Both the position numbers and the translations under genes were made by a program. Shown here piece by piece: positions 8,329 through 16,832 of a DNA stretch of 64,000 nt. The DNA is taken from the NCBI GenBank assembly GCA_963824415.1, contig CAWGPM010000002.1, positions 744,001-808,000 of the forward strand, given 5' to 3'. Numbering within the stretch: position 1 is the stretch's first letter; each line of letters opens with the position of its first letter. The notes under the pieces are model-generated. The model did not search any database. It was not told the DNA's origin and saw only the letters and a program-made list of their open reading frames with translations. This stretch comes from JABDQA01 sp963824415 (lineage in GTDB: Bacteria; Desulfobacterota; Desulfobulbia; Desulfobulbales; Desulfocapsaceae).

Positions 8329-9213
8329 ATGAACAACAGCAAAGATGATGCTGCTCCGTCTTCGGAGGCGGAACATGTCTCTCTTTTAAAAAGGCTGCGC
8401 GAACTGCTGCCTTTCGGACGGCCCCCCGATACCACCGAGGCGCTTGAACATGAAATCCAGGAACTGCTCGAAGAGGGTGAAGAGCACGGGCTGATCTCCA
8501 GTATGGAGGAAAAGATGATTTCCTCCATCTTCGATTTCAGAGATACCCTGGCGGCCGAGATCATGACCCCGGCGGCTGAAATCCGGAGCTTTGACGTCAC
8601 CGCTTCGGTGGATGACATCATCGAGGCGGTAATCGAAGATGGCTATACCCGCATACCGATCTTCCGTGACAACACTGATCGCATCATCGGCATTCTGCAT
8701 GCCAAGGATCTGCTGCGCCTCAATGACGGTGAGCGTGAGGTAAGTGGCGGTATCGAACCGTTTCTGAACCCGCCCTATTTCATTTCCGAAAACAAGCCCA
8801 TCGTCGATCTGCTCAGAGAATTTCAAAAAAATAAAATCCACATGTCCGTCGTCATGGACGAGTTCGGTGCAGTCCGGGGACTGGTGACGCTCGAAGATAT
8901 TCTCGAGGAAATCGTCGGCGAGATCGATGATGAATACGATGCGGATGAAGATGATTTCGAGATAATTGACGACTCCACCGTGCTGGTACCCGCCCGGGTG
9001 GACATCGAGGATGTTGAACGAAATCTAAATATTGTCCTGCCCGAGGGGCCCTATGAGTCGATCGGCGGGCTGATCATTCACCTGCTGGGGCGTCTCGGCG
9101 CCGAGGGTGACATGGTCAAGGTGGGTGACATCCGGTTGATCGTCCACACTGCCGGCAGACGCAGGATCAAAAAAGTCAAGATCATTAAACCGGTGGATAA
9201 GGCCGCTGTCTGA
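8329..9213 (+). CDS. CorC/HlyC-type CBS-domain protein
   Basis: A 294-residue soluble protein. After a polar N-terminus (HEIQELLEEGEEHGLI) come two CBS domains (about 70-190; EIMTP at the start of the first, VTLEDILEEIVGEI at the end of the second) and a CorC_HlyC C-terminal domain (about 205-290, ending with VGDIRLIVHTAGRRRIKKVKII). No membrane segment is present, so it is the short CorC/YbeX form rather than the membrane-anchored CNNM-like form. The family has been linked to magnesium/cobalt efflux and ribosome-related stress. The stop overlaps the ATG of lnt (TGATG). The corC-lnt order is the same as in many proteobacteria. Confidence 0.9.
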   Translation: MNNSKDDAAPSSEAEHVSLLKRLRELLPFGRPPDTTEALEHEIQELLEEGEEHGLISSMEEKMISSIFDFRDTLAAEIMTPAAEIRSFDVTASVDDIIEAVIEDGYTRIPIFRDNTDRIIGILHAKDLLRLNDGEREVSGGIEPFLNPPYFISENKPIVDLLREFQKNKIHMSVVMDEFGAVRGLVTLEDILEEIVGEIDDEYDADEDDFEIIDDSTVLVPARVDIEDVERNLNIVLPEGPYESIGGLIIHLLGRLGAEGDMVKVGDIRLIVHTAGRRRIKKVKIIKPVDKAAV

Positions 9214-10772
9214 TGAGCGGTTTCGGCCTTGCGACCAGGTGGGGGCTGCTGCTTGGCACCCCGCTGCTGATCTGGCTTGCACTGCCGGGCAGGTTTTCTT
9301 TCTGGCCGCTGCTGCTTGTGGGCCTGGTGCCGCTCTTCTCCCTGGTCGGCTCCGCCTGCTCTGCCAACAAGGCGCTGCTCTACGGCCTGACCTCGGGTAT
9401 GTTCTTTTATATCCTGCAGCTTTACTGGATTGTTTATGTGCTGAATCGATATGGCGCACTGCCTTATTACATTGCCGTGCCGGCCATGCTGCTGCTGGTA
9501 TTGTATATGAGCCTCTACCTGGCTCTGTTCAGCCTCGGCTTACATTTGCTGCTCAAGGGTTCCCGGTTGTTGCTGCTTTTTGTTGGCGGGCCGGCCCTCT
9601 GGGTCGGACTCGACTGGTCCCGTTCCTGGCTGTTTGGAGGATTTCCCTGGATGGATATCGGCTATGGGCTCTGGTCCGAGCCGTGGCTGCTGCAGGGGGC
9701 GGATCTGTTCGGCCACTACGGCTACAGTTTTCTGATTGTATCGGTCAACCTGGTTGTCTATCTGTTTCTCGACAACCGTTTCAGTGTCCTGCAGCGGGTC
9801 GTTTCCACGGCCGCACTTGGTGTGCTGCTCGGTGTGCTCGGGCTCTATTGTGCACAGCGCTGGACCGCAGTTCATGAGCTGATGCACGAGGCCCCCACCG
9901 CGAGGATCGGCGTGGTGCAGGGAAATGTCTCCCAGGAGCAGAAGTGGTCGCCGGCGCTCAGGCGGGCTACCACCGAGAACTACGTTGCCCTGAGTCAAAC
10001 GCTACTGCAGTCGGAGCCGCCGCTGTTGCTGGTCTGGCCCGAGACGGCGCTGCCCTTTTACCCCCGCAACAAAGAGCTGCTGCAGCCGGTCAGCGACTTT
10101 CTCGATGATAGTGGGGCAGAAGTGCTCACCGGGGCGCCCTGGTACGAAGTAGAGAGCGGCACCGCCAGTCGCAGGATCCACTATTTCAACAGCGCGCTGC
10201 TCTTGAGCCGCGGCGGCGCGATCAGCGGGTCTTACTACAAATCTCATCTGGTGCCCTACGGCGAGTATGTGCCGCTGCAGAAATATCTGGGCTTTCTGGC
10301 TCCGTTGGTTGAAGCTGCCGGCGATTTTACCCCAGGCACTGTGGGAGAACCGCTTACGAGCGGAATGATCCGGGCGGGGGTGTTGATCTGCTATGAATCG
10401 ATTTTTGGATCGATCGGCCGGCGCTGGGTCGAGAACGGGGCTAATATCCTGATCAATTTGACCAACGACGCCTGGTATGGTAAATCGAGTGCCCCATTCC
10501 AGAGCTGGGCCATGTCGCTGTTTCGCTCAGTGGAAACCAGGCGCAGCCTGGTGCGTTCGGCCAATACCGGCATCTCCGGGTTTATCGATCCGCTGGGGCG
10601 CATCAAAGAGGAATCAGAGCTCTTTGTCCCGTGGTCAAAGGCGGCTCAAATGGTGCTGATGGACACGAAGACGGTTTATGTTCGGGCCGGGTACCTGTTT
10701 GCCCCGCTGTGTGCGGCCCTGGCCTTGGTTATGGTGGTTCTGGCGGGCCTCGGGCGCAGAAAAAATACCTGA
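9213..10772 (+). CDS. lnt: Apolipoprotein N-acyltransferase
   Basis: A 519-residue integral membrane enzyme that adds the third acyl chain to the N-terminal cysteine of lipoproteins in the inner membrane. Five or six hydrophobic helices span about 1-210, a periplasmic nitrilase-fold domain covers about 225-490, and a last helix ends the protein. The catalytic triad is visible: Glu in LVWPETALPFY, Lys in YYKSHLVPYGEYVP and Cys in GVLICYESIFGS. It is coupled to the CBS-domain gene upstream by a TGATG overlap. Several predicted lipoproteins in this window would be its substrates. Confidence 0.95.
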   Translation: MSGFGLATRWGLLLGTPLLIWLALPGRFSFWPLLLVGLVPLFSLVGSACSANKALLYGLTSGMFFYILQLYWIVYVLNRYGALPYYIAVPAMLLLVLYMSLYLALFSLGLHLLLKGSRLLLLFVGGPALWVGLDWSRSWLFGGFPWMDIGYGLWSEPWLLQGADLFGHYGYSFLIVSVNLVVYLFLDNRFSVLQRVVSTAALGVLLGVLGLYCAQRWTAVHELMHEAPTARIGVVQGNVSQEQKWSPALRRATTENYVALSQTLLQSEPPLLLVWPETALPFYPRNKELLQPVSDFLDDSGAEVLTGAPWYEVESGTASRRIHYFNSALLLSRGGAISGSYYKSHLVPYGEYVPLQKYLGFLAPLVEAAGDFTPGTVGEPLTSGMIRAGVLICYESIFGSIGRRWVENGANILINLTNDAWYGKSSAPFQSWAMSLFRSVETRRSLVRSANTGISGFIDPLGRIKEESELFVPWSKAAQMVLMDTKTVYVRAGYLFAPLCAALALVMVVLAGLGRRKNT

Positions 10773-10965
10773 GATGGCGGCGAGAGGCCCGGAGTTGAAA
10801 ACAGCAAACGTTGACGCGATATCTACCGGGTTGGCAGGTAAAAATTTAATCGTGCCCCGGAGATTTTCTGCCAACGAGAGCTTATAGTAGAATAATGAAA
10901 ATACAGGGTGATCAGGAGCCGGCAAGGGGTCCGAGGATCACCAGTCTTACAGAAAGAGAAGAGTC

Positions 10966-12076
10966 ATGGCACAGGAAATTGGATCAGCGTTGTCGCTGCA
11001 GAAACTAAACGATATGAAAACCCGGATGCTCGCGCTGCAGGAGCATCTTTGACTTAGCCACCAAGAAAGAAGAAGTGGAGCGGCTGGAGCGTCAGGTCCT
11101 GGCGCCCGATTTTTGGGCTGACGGAGATCAGGCGCAGAAGGTCCAGAAGCAGCTTGGCCAGCTCCAGGATATCATCACCAGCTGGGAGCAAAGCTGGGGT
11201 GAGCTGGAAGAAGCGGAGCTGCTGCTCGAGATGGCGGTCGAAGAAAATGACGGTGAAGCCGAGCGTGAAGTGGCCGAAAACCTGGCTGCACTTGAAAAAG
11301 ATATCGACCAGACCGAACTCCAGTGCATGTTCAGCAAAGAGCATGACGCCAATAGCGCGATAATATCGATCCATGCCGGGGCCGGCGGTACCGAGGCCCA
11401 GGACTGGGTCGACATGCTGCTGCGCATGTATCTGCGCTGGGCGGAAAACAAGGGATTCAAAACCAATATTCTCGATTATCTGGCCGGGGACGAGGCCGGG
11501 GTAAAAAGCGTCGCCGTATTTATCCAGGGCAAATACGCCTATGGCTTTTTGCGCTCGGAGCTTGGTATTCACCGGCTGGTCCGTATTTCCCCGTTCGATG
11601 CCAGTGGTCGACGGCACACGTCGTTTGCCTCGGTGATGGTGATGCCCGAACTCGACGATACGGTTGATATCGATATCAACGACAAGGATCTGCGCATCGA
11701 TACCTATCGGGCCAGCGGCGCCGGCGGCCAGCATGTCAATAAAACCGATTCGGCGATCCGCATCACGCACTTGCCGAGCGGCATTGTCGTGCAGTGCCAG
11801 AATGAGCGCTCACAGCACCGCAACAAGGATATGGCGATGAAGATGCTCATGGCCCAGCTCTATGAACTCGAGCGGGAGCGTCAGGCCGAGGAGCAGCAGA
11901 GTCTGCACGGGGAGAAAAAGGAAATTGGCTGGGGTTCCCAGATCAGATCGTATGTCCTGCAGCCTTATAGGTTGGTGAAGGATCATCGGACCGATGTCGA
12001 AATCGGCAACGTTGATGCGGTGCTGGACGGCAATATCGATCAGTTCATCAAGGCCTATCTGCTCTGGGCCAAATAG
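10966..12076 (+). CDS. prfB: Peptide chain release factor 2 with programmed +1 frameshift
   Basis: RF2 recognises UGA and UAA. The ATG at 10966 opens a short frame that stops at TGA (11050-11052) after 28 codons; a +1 slip on CTT TGA C carries the ribosome into the main frame from 11051. An internal Shine-Dalgarno-like CAGGAG lies just before the slippery site, matching the autoregulatory prfB arrangement. The shifted product is about 369 residues, with the tripeptide anticodon SPF in RISPFDASGRR and the GGQ motif in GAGGQHVNKTDSA. The Fe-S oxidoreductase gene starts on the base after the stop codon. Confidence 0.96.
11041..11053 (+). promoter_or_regulatory. prfB recoding site
   Basis: The site reads GAGCATCTTTGAC: the Shine-Dalgarno-like stimulator (CAGGAG, ending at 11043), the slippery Leu codon CTT (11047-11049), in-frame UGA (11050-11052) and a following C. 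Low RF2 levels slow termination at this UGA and favour the +1 shift, giving feedback control. The C-terminal reading frame is complete only after the shift. Confidence 0.93.
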
Positions 12077-13402
12077 ATGAGCAATAAAGAGGGCAAACAG
12101 ACGGCTCAGCCGGCTGCTGCTGCAGCCAAACGCTGCGCCAAGTGCGGTGCCTGTACGCCGGTGTGTCCGGTTTATCGGGCCAGCGGCAACGAGATCTATT
12201 CGGCCCGGGGCAAACAGCATCTGGCAGAAGTTTACGCGGATGCCCAGCCCAGCCCGGTGTTCGAGGACATCTACTCCAAATGCCTGCTCTGCGGGGCCTG
12301 CTCTGCTGCCTGTCCCCGCGACCTCGATATCACCGAAGCGGTCATTGATGCGAGATCGAGCTTTTCTCCGTTTTACGGGGAACACGGCTACCAGAAATAC
12401 CTGGCCCGCAAGGCCTTGAACCGCCCCGAGCTGCTTGGCGGGGCCCGGGTGCTCGGCAAAGCGGCAGCAGATATTTTGTTCGGCCGTCTGCCGGCCAGCA
12501 GCGGGCTGAGGCTGCGGCTGGCATTGTTTACAGATTCCGCTGTTTCTGCTGATCTGCTGCCGAAACAAGTCCCAAAGATGGAGGAGCAATCTCCCGGGAC
12601 AACCACAGCCAGCAATGTTCTAAGCTATTTCCCCGGTTGTGCGGCCAGCTATCTCTACCCCGCTATCATTGATGATATCCGGGCGCTGCTGCAGCCCTAC
12701 AACACAGACCTGCAGGTTCCTCCCGGGTTGAGCTGCTGCGGGCTGGCGACCATGGCCTCGGGCAATAGAGACGAGGCGCGGCGCCTGGCCAGAAAAAACA
12801 TCAAGGCCCTGGAACTCAGTGACGGACCGATTCTGGTGTCCTGCGGCTCCTGTTTTGCCCAGCTCGCCGATTATCAGCGCCTGCTGGCCGATGACCCCGA
12901 CTGGCAGGTGCGGGCCGACCTCGTCAGTGAGCGCGTCGTCGAGATCACCGTTTTTGTCGAAGCGCTGCTCAGAGAAGAAGATACACCGCGGCTGCCTGCC
13001 GAGACCGCAGATAAAACGCTCAGGGTGTTCTATCATGATCCCTGTCACATGCGTTACGATGCGTCAATCACCGAGGAGCCGCGGGCGGCACTCCAGCGAT
13101 TTCCCCAGGTTGAACTGCTCGAACTCGAAGACGGGCCGCAATGCTGCGGTCAGGGCGGGCTCTTTCATCTGGGCGCACCTGAACTCTCGGCCAGGATCAG
13201 AGACGATCTGGCCACTAAGATTGTCGCCCTCAAACCCGATGTAATCACCACCAGTTGTTCAGGGTGTCTGATGCAGCTTAAAAGTGCGATGGCGGCACTG
13301 GAGCGGACAATTCCCGTACTGCATTTCTCCGCCCTGGTAAAGCTCTGCCGCGATGGTGGCAACCCCCATTCAGGTTCTTTCCCAAAACGCGTCAACCGAT
13401 GA
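12077..13402 (+). CDS. Two-[4Fe-4S] (Fe-S) oxidoreductase, GlcF/LutA-like
   Basis: A 441-residue protein. The N-terminus has two ferredoxin-type motifs, CAKCGACTPVCP (about 21-32) and CLLCGACSAACP (about 73-84). The C-terminal two thirds has two cysteine-rich CCG domains, with SCCGLATMASG and QCCGQGGLFHLG as the CCG cores, plus SCGSCFAQL and SCSGCLMQL. This is the layout of the iron-sulfur subunit of glycolate oxidase, lactate utilisation or heterodisulfide-reductase-like electron-transfer complexes. Its ATG follows the prfB stop directly. The flavin partner is not adjacent, so the electron donor is unknown; a link to the flavocytochrome at 29.7 kb is possible but unproven. Confidence 0.85.
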   Translation: MSNKEGKQTAQPAAAAAKRCAKCGACTPVCPVYRASGNEIYSARGKQHLAEVYADAQPSPVFEDIYSKCLLCGACSAACPRDLDITEAVIDARSSFSPFYGEHGYQKYLARKALNRPELLGGARVLGKAAADILFGRLPASSGLRLRLALFTDSAVSADLLPKQVPKMEEQSPGTTTASNVLSYFPGCAASYLYPAIIDDIRALLQPYNTDLQVPPGLSCCGLATMASGNRDEARRLARKNIKALELSDGPILVSCGSCFAQLADYQRLLADDPDWQVRADLVSERVVEITVFVEALLREEDTPRLPAETADKTLRVFYHDPCHMRYDASITEEPRAALQRFPQVELLELEDGPQCCGQGGLFHLGAPELSARIRDDLATKIVALKPDVITTSCSGCLMQLKSAMAALERTIPVLHFSALVKLCRDGGNPHSGSFPKRVNR

Positions 13403-13604
13403 GGTGAGGGAACCCAAGGAGGCTCCCGCGACCGGCAATTTCGTGGAGGACCCGGTCGCTGTGTGAGCAGTGCATGCTCATTGGAGGAGGGAATCTATCT
13501 CGCCGTGGTCAAACCCGAATGTTTGGGCGACGCGTTGATAGGTTACGCAACCTGGAGACAACGTCTGTTGATCGGAAAACGACTGGTTGGGCAACTGCCC
13601 CCGG
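13403..13604. other. Structured intergenic region
   Basis: About 200 bases between the Fe-S oxidoreductase and the convergent Lrp gene. It contains a perfect 8-bp stem GCGACCGG/CCGGTCGC (13428-13435, 13452-13459), a second stem TGAGCA/TGCTCA (13464-13469, 13475-13480) and a 5-bp stem CAAAC/GTTTG, followed by the first copy of a 57-bp repeat. The density of stems suggests a structured RNA or a remnant element. No coding signal is seen. Confidence 0.45.
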
Positions 13605-13607
13605 TCA
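13551..13607. repeat. 57-bp repeat, copy 1
   Basis: About 57 bases matching 14431-14487 with two substitutions. It starts CCTGGAGACAACGTCTGTTG and ends CCCCCGGTCA. This copy ends inside the TGA stop codon of the Lrp-family gene (13605-13607). Both copies lie just past the 3' end of a minus-strand gene. Confidence 0.9.
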
Positions 13608-14048
13608 CAGGATATATGGTACTTTCAGGTTATAGCCCTTGTAGACGATGAAACTTTCCACCGTCTGAACGCCGTCAATTTTGGAGACATATTCGGTGAT
13701 AAAACTCAGAAGATTAAACTCATCGTTGAGCAGAACCTGGAGGATCAGGTCGTAACGGCCGGTGACGATGGCCGCAGAAATAACGCCCGGCAGTTTGCAG
13801 AAATCATCTCCCTTCCGGGTGATCTCCAGATCGTTGAGCTTGACGCCCAGATAGAGCATATGGTGGCCCTTCAGCGCATCCGGGTCGATATTGCCGGTGA
13901 AATCGAGGATCTTCTCGTCGACGAGCCGGTTGACCCGGGATCGGACCGTGTTCTCGGTCACACCGAGGCTGTCGGCAATTTTCTTGAAGGATTTACGGCC
14001 GTCTTTGAGATGCCTGATGATGTCGAGATTTAGCTGGTCAATCAGCAT
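13605..14048 (-). CDS. Lrp/AsnC family transcriptional regulator
   Basis: A 147-residue regulator. The N-terminal winged helix-turn-helix (about 5-60; IIRHLKDGRKSFKKIADSLG then VTENTVRSRVNRLVDEKIL) is followed by the RAM/AsnC ligand-binding domain (about 70-145; MLYLGVKLND, VTGRYDLILQVLLND, VQTVESFIVYKGY). Such proteins bind amino acids or related small molecules and control amino-acid or organic-acid genes. No target is identifiable. About 450 bases of AT-rich DNA lie upstream, and its stop codon falls in the 57-bp repeat. No strong Shine-Dalgarno precedes the ATG. Confidence 0.9.
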   Translation of the reverse strand: MLIDQLNLDIIRHLKDGRKSFKKIADSLGVTENTVRSRVNRLVDEKILDFTGNIDPDALKGHHMLYLGVKLNDLEITRKGDDFCKLPGVISAAIVTGRYDLILQVLLNDEFNLLSFITEYVSKIDGVQTVESFIVYKGYNLKVPYIL

Positions 14049-14430
14049 AAGGTCATCTAGAGCCGCAGAAGTGGTGATTAGGTGATGGTGAGACTATCAA
14101 ACGTCTTTTGTGACTTTTAGCATCGATTTATGGAGTAGTCAAATATACCATTCAATAATTAGTTAAACATAAAATATTTTCGATTAAATTGATGATATGT
14201 GCTCGTCTGGCAGATCAGCACGGCTGGGTGCACCGTCTTGGGGACGGTAGCCTGTACCATGGATCAGCCCTGCCCAAGACAAGAAAACTCAGCTAAGGAT
14301 CGGGGGGCGGCTACCCGGTAATACGGGAGCCATAATAAGAAGAGAAACCGGTTAAACTGGAATTGGTGAAAGGGAGGGAAGGCTCCTGGATTGAAAGAGC
14401 ACTGCTCATTGCGCTTCATCCTAACGTAAG
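14049..14430. other. AT-rich then structured intergenic region
   Basis: Past the Lrp gene the first 150 bases are AT-rich and may hold its promoter. From about 14210 the composition changes to a series of stems: CCGTC-TTGGG-GACGG, and GGCT-A-CCCG pairing with CGGG-AGCC around 14308-14333. The style recalls a structured noncoding RNA or group II intron fragment, but no intron domain V or reverse transcriptase was found, so I leave it unassigned. Confidence 0.35.
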
Positions 14431-14487
14431 CCTGGAGACAACGTCTGTTGATCGGAAAACGACTGGTTGGTCAACGGCCCCCGGTCA
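14431..14487. repeat. 57-bp repeat, copy 2
   Basis: Second copy of the repeat at 13551-13607, about 96% identical. It is preceded by TGCTCATTG, a string also found 70 bases before copy 1, and it ends 13 bases before the 3' end of a small minus-strand ORF. Confidence 0.9.
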
Positions 14488-14500
14488 GTCTGTAAAAACG

Positions 14501-14692
14501 TTAAAACCCTTGCCGCCAGTTGGTGTAGGTGGGCATGTGGTTGGATACCTCGTAGCGCTTCTTGAGGAATCTGATAAAATCGTCCGGGGTATAGTTCTCG
14601 CCATACTCCTTCAGAAATTTGCTGAAAATACGTTCTTTTTCCGGCTGACTGGTTATCTCCCAGACGTTTCTGTAGTCACTGGTTTTTTTCAT
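14501..14692 (-). CDS. Small protein of unknown function
   Basis: A 63-residue ORF. The predicted product is hydrophilic and charged with plausible protein composition (FSKFLKEYGENYTPDDFIRF; FLKKRYEVSNHMPTYTNW). No cysteine cluster, membrane segment or known motif is seen. The nearest purine-rich stretch, AAAAGG, is about 12 bases upstream of the ATG, which is weak. It sits alone between repeat-rich noncoding segments, so it could be a remnant of a longer gene. Confidence 0.4.
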   Translation of the reverse strand: MKKTSDYRNVWEITSQPEKERIFSKFLKEYGENYTPDDFIRFLKKRYEVSNHMPTYTNWRQGF

Positions 14693-14908
14693 AGCTTTAG
14701 TACCTTTTCCAACTGCGGGCCTTGCTCGTTAAATTCACTGAGATACAGCGGGAACTACAACTCAGGGGTTCTTACCCGGATGGGATTGGCGGGAAGGAGA
14801 TTTTATACTAACAGGATTTGGAGATAACGGCAAGACCACGGGGCTGAGAATGTTCAGATGCAGGCCGGAGAGAGGTTCGGTCCGGAGGGCAGAACCGGCA
14901 AGGCTGAT

Positions 14909-15196
14909 GGGTACCTTGCAAAATCAGGATTTTGGTTCAGAATCAAGGCGGGTGTGAAAATTTTGCCGCAGCCATATAATTGATATTCCACGGAGCCTTT
15001 TGCAAAACTAAGATTTTCGTTCAAAATCAAGGCATGCGAGAAATTTTACCACAGGCATATAATTGATATTCCGAGGATAAAATTTTGAGCATAACGCAGA
15101 GTTTGGGCGAAAAGATCGTTTTGCAAATGGCTCCACGGATAAAATTTTTACACGCAACGCAGCGTTTGGGCAAAAAGAGAAGTTTTCAAGGCAGCC
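14909..15196 (+). repeat. MITE-like element A, interrupted by a nested copy
   Basis: Left half 14909-14993 starts GGGTACCTTGCAAAATCAGG; right half 15133-15196 ends TTTTCAAGGCAGCC. The two halves together match the full-length copies at 18424 and 21623. They are split by a second copy (14994-15132) flanked on both sides by CCACGG, as expected for a target-site duplication. It carries no transposase, so it would have to be moved in trans. Confidence 0.85.
14994..15132 (+). repeat. MITE-like element B, nested inside element A
   Basis: A 139-bp copy with inverted ends, AGCCTTTTGCAAAAC and its mirror GTTTTGCAAATGGCT, and the same interior (ATATAATTGATATTCCGAGG core). It is flanked by CCACGG direct repeats at 14988-14993 and 15133-15138. 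It is more diverged from the consensus than the other copies. Confidence 0.85.
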
Positions 15197-15203
15197 TGAT
15201 GCT

Positions 15204-15401
15204 TCAGGGAGTCTTGCGCCGAGGGAGGGTGCTCTGCAGGGCCGAGCTGCAGCTGCAGCACATGGTTCCGCCATCTTTGTGGCACATGCCGCTTAACGGG
15301 TGTTTGGTGCGGGCGGTTCGCTGTTTGCAGAAATTCACCACCAGTGCGGCGGCCATAAACAGCAGGAACGTACACCCGAGGGTGATCAGGTATATAGTCA
15401 T
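15204..15401 (-). CDS. Small membrane-anchored Cys-rich protein, possibly NqrM-like
   Basis: A 65-residue ORF with one N-terminal membrane helix (LITLGCTFLLFMAAALVVNF), a basic stretch, then a Cys cluster: SGMCHKDGGTMCCSCSS. The combination of one helix and four closely spaced cysteines recalls NqrM (DUF539), the maturation factor that delivers iron to Na+-NQR, and a full nqr operon lies at 31.7-37.6 kb. The match is only by pattern: NqrM normally has an SGSCGGL-like block. The Shine-Dalgarno is weak (AGAGTG). A MITE copy ends 8 bases past its stop. It could instead be an unrelated small Cys protein. Confidence 0.45.
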   Translation of the reverse strand: MTIYLITLGCTFLLFMAAALVVNFCKQRTARTKHPLSGMCHKDGGTMCCSCSSALQSTLPRRKTP

Positions 15402-15935
15402 AATAGCACTCTATCACAGGCTGATTTTTATTCCGCTGTGCCCTCTGATCATAGAAGGGTTAGCAGAATTTGCTAAGCTTTCTGCAGCGCCGATGTATCT
15501 GTGATTAGCGGCAGATCAGCAGCCTCTCAATGGCTTTTAGTTGCGCTGCAATGCTTAAGTAATAAGACTTTGGGCAAGTATTACAACCTGGAATTATCAG
15601 ACCAAGGCCTAGCCTGGCGTTCATGGAAAAACATTGAAAACTATTTTTATCTGAACAATATCAAAAGGTTAATTTAAAGTTGCACAATTATGTAAACAAC
15701 ACAGTTTGTACCCGTTAGAAGCAGTGCTGAACAGACAGCATTTCCACCCTTCGGGCGAGTCGATACGGCTTGCTATCCCTCGTCGCTTTTGGGGAAGGCC
15801 GTATCTATATAGCCTTGCCCAAGTCTCCTCGGCTAGCAGGCCGTCTCAACTCGTGAACTATTCAGTCTAGGTGCTGACAATCAGGTGCTTTGGAGCGAAG
15901 CTATGGAGAGAGTTGTGCCGACGCCATTGCTCACC
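15402..15935. other. Intergenic region with hairpin and repeat
   Basis: About 530 bases without a convincing gene. It holds an 8-bp inverted repeat GATACGGC/GCCGTATC (15762-15769, 15798-15805) and, right after it, a repeat shared with 49763-49807. The remainder is AT-rich with no recognised coding sequence. Confidence 0.5.
15812..15857. repeat. Dispersed repeat, copy 1
   Basis: The last 27 bases (15831-15857, starting GGCTAGCAGG) are identical to 49781-49807, and the 19 bases before them are similar. The two copies are 34 kb apart in unrelated contexts. Confidence 0.8.
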
Positions 15936-16832
15936 TTACCTGGCCCTTTTCCATCTGTTGTGCAACCACAACCATTCAGTCGGGTGGTTTTCCACAATCC
16001 CGGCAATCCAGTCAAGCTGCAATTGTGTATTCACAATGATAAATTCTTCACGATCGGCAATGTCCTTCAGCACCATCTCAGGCAATATGGTGAGGTGATG
16101 GTGATCTCTGGTATCCCGGATTATATATGCCGGTATAATAGGAACCCCCAGTCTCCTTGACAGCAGGGCAGGCCCTGCCAGTGATGGCACTGACTTGTCA
16201 AAGAAATCAATGTAAACGCCATGGGGGTGTGATTGGTCGTTCTGAATGAGGACAATCTTTTTTTCTTTCAGCGACCTCAGTATTACGGTCGTCAGCGTCG
16301 GGTCAGATTTATACTTGAGCGGAGCAACACCGAACCTGCGCATGATATTGCCAAAAAAATCATCGGGAAAATTTTTGGCTTCCTTATAGACCGCGGCCAC
16401 CGGGTAACCTTTCATTGCCAGCCATATCACCATCAATGGAAAGTTCCCAAAATGCCCGCTGTAAAGCAAAGCACCCTTGCCTGACTCTTTCTGCTCGTCA
16501 AGATATTCAAGACCAGAAGCGGTCACCGCGTCTTCAATGTCCCTGGAAGACCACTTCCCGCTGGCAAGAAAACATATTTCGAAATAATTTTTTAGCAGTT
16601 TGACAAGTGATTTCCTAAAGATGGCTTGCCGTTGTGCATCGGTCTTTTCAGGAAAAACAATTTCAAGATTGGCCAGAGCAATTCGCTTTCTCTTCCAATT
16701 GGGGAGTGCAGCCACTGATCCCACCAAACAACATATTGCATAACTCGCCTTTAGCGGCAGGATTCTTGATAGAAACAGAAAAAATCTGACAAGTTGAAAT
16801 GACGCTTTGCCTGCTATCTTTTTACCTGTCAT
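15936..16832 (-). CDS. LpxL/HtrB-like acyltransferase, atypical active site
   Basis: A 298-residue member of the lipid A lauroyl/myristoyl acyltransferase family (LPLAT fold) with one N-terminal membrane segment. The conserved block GALLYSGHFGNFP (near 120) corresponds to HFGNWE in LpxL; here the acidic residue of the HX4(D/E) dyad is replaced by Pro, although the His is kept. Later blocks FFDKSVPSLAGPALLSRRLG and the C-terminal WLWLHNRWK are typical. It overlaps the upstream acyl-AMP ligase gene by 11 bases, so the ligase may activate the acyl chain for this transferase. The missing acid suggests altered chemistry, a different acceptor or loss of function. The acceptor is unknown. Confidence 0.8.
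   Translation of the reverse strand: MTGKKIAGKASFQLVRFFLFLSRILPLKASYAICCLVGSVAALPNWKRKRIALANLEIVFPEKTDAQRQAIFRKSLVKLLKNYFEICFLASGKWSSRDIEDAVTASGLEYLDEQKESGKGALLYSGHFGNFPLMVIWLAMKGYPVAAVYKEAKNFPDDFFGNIMRRFGVAPLKYKSDPTLTTVILRSLKEKKIVLIQNDQSHPHGVYIDFFDKSVPSLAGPALLSRRLGVPIIPAYIIRDTRDHHHLTILPEMVLKDIADREEFIIVNTQLQLDWIAGIVENHPTEWLWLHNRWKRAR

Noticed and set aside
14210..14487. Group II intron in the repeat region
   Set aside because: Stems and repeat ends are suggestive, but no domain V hairpin and no reverse-transcriptase frame were found; kept only as a hypothesis.
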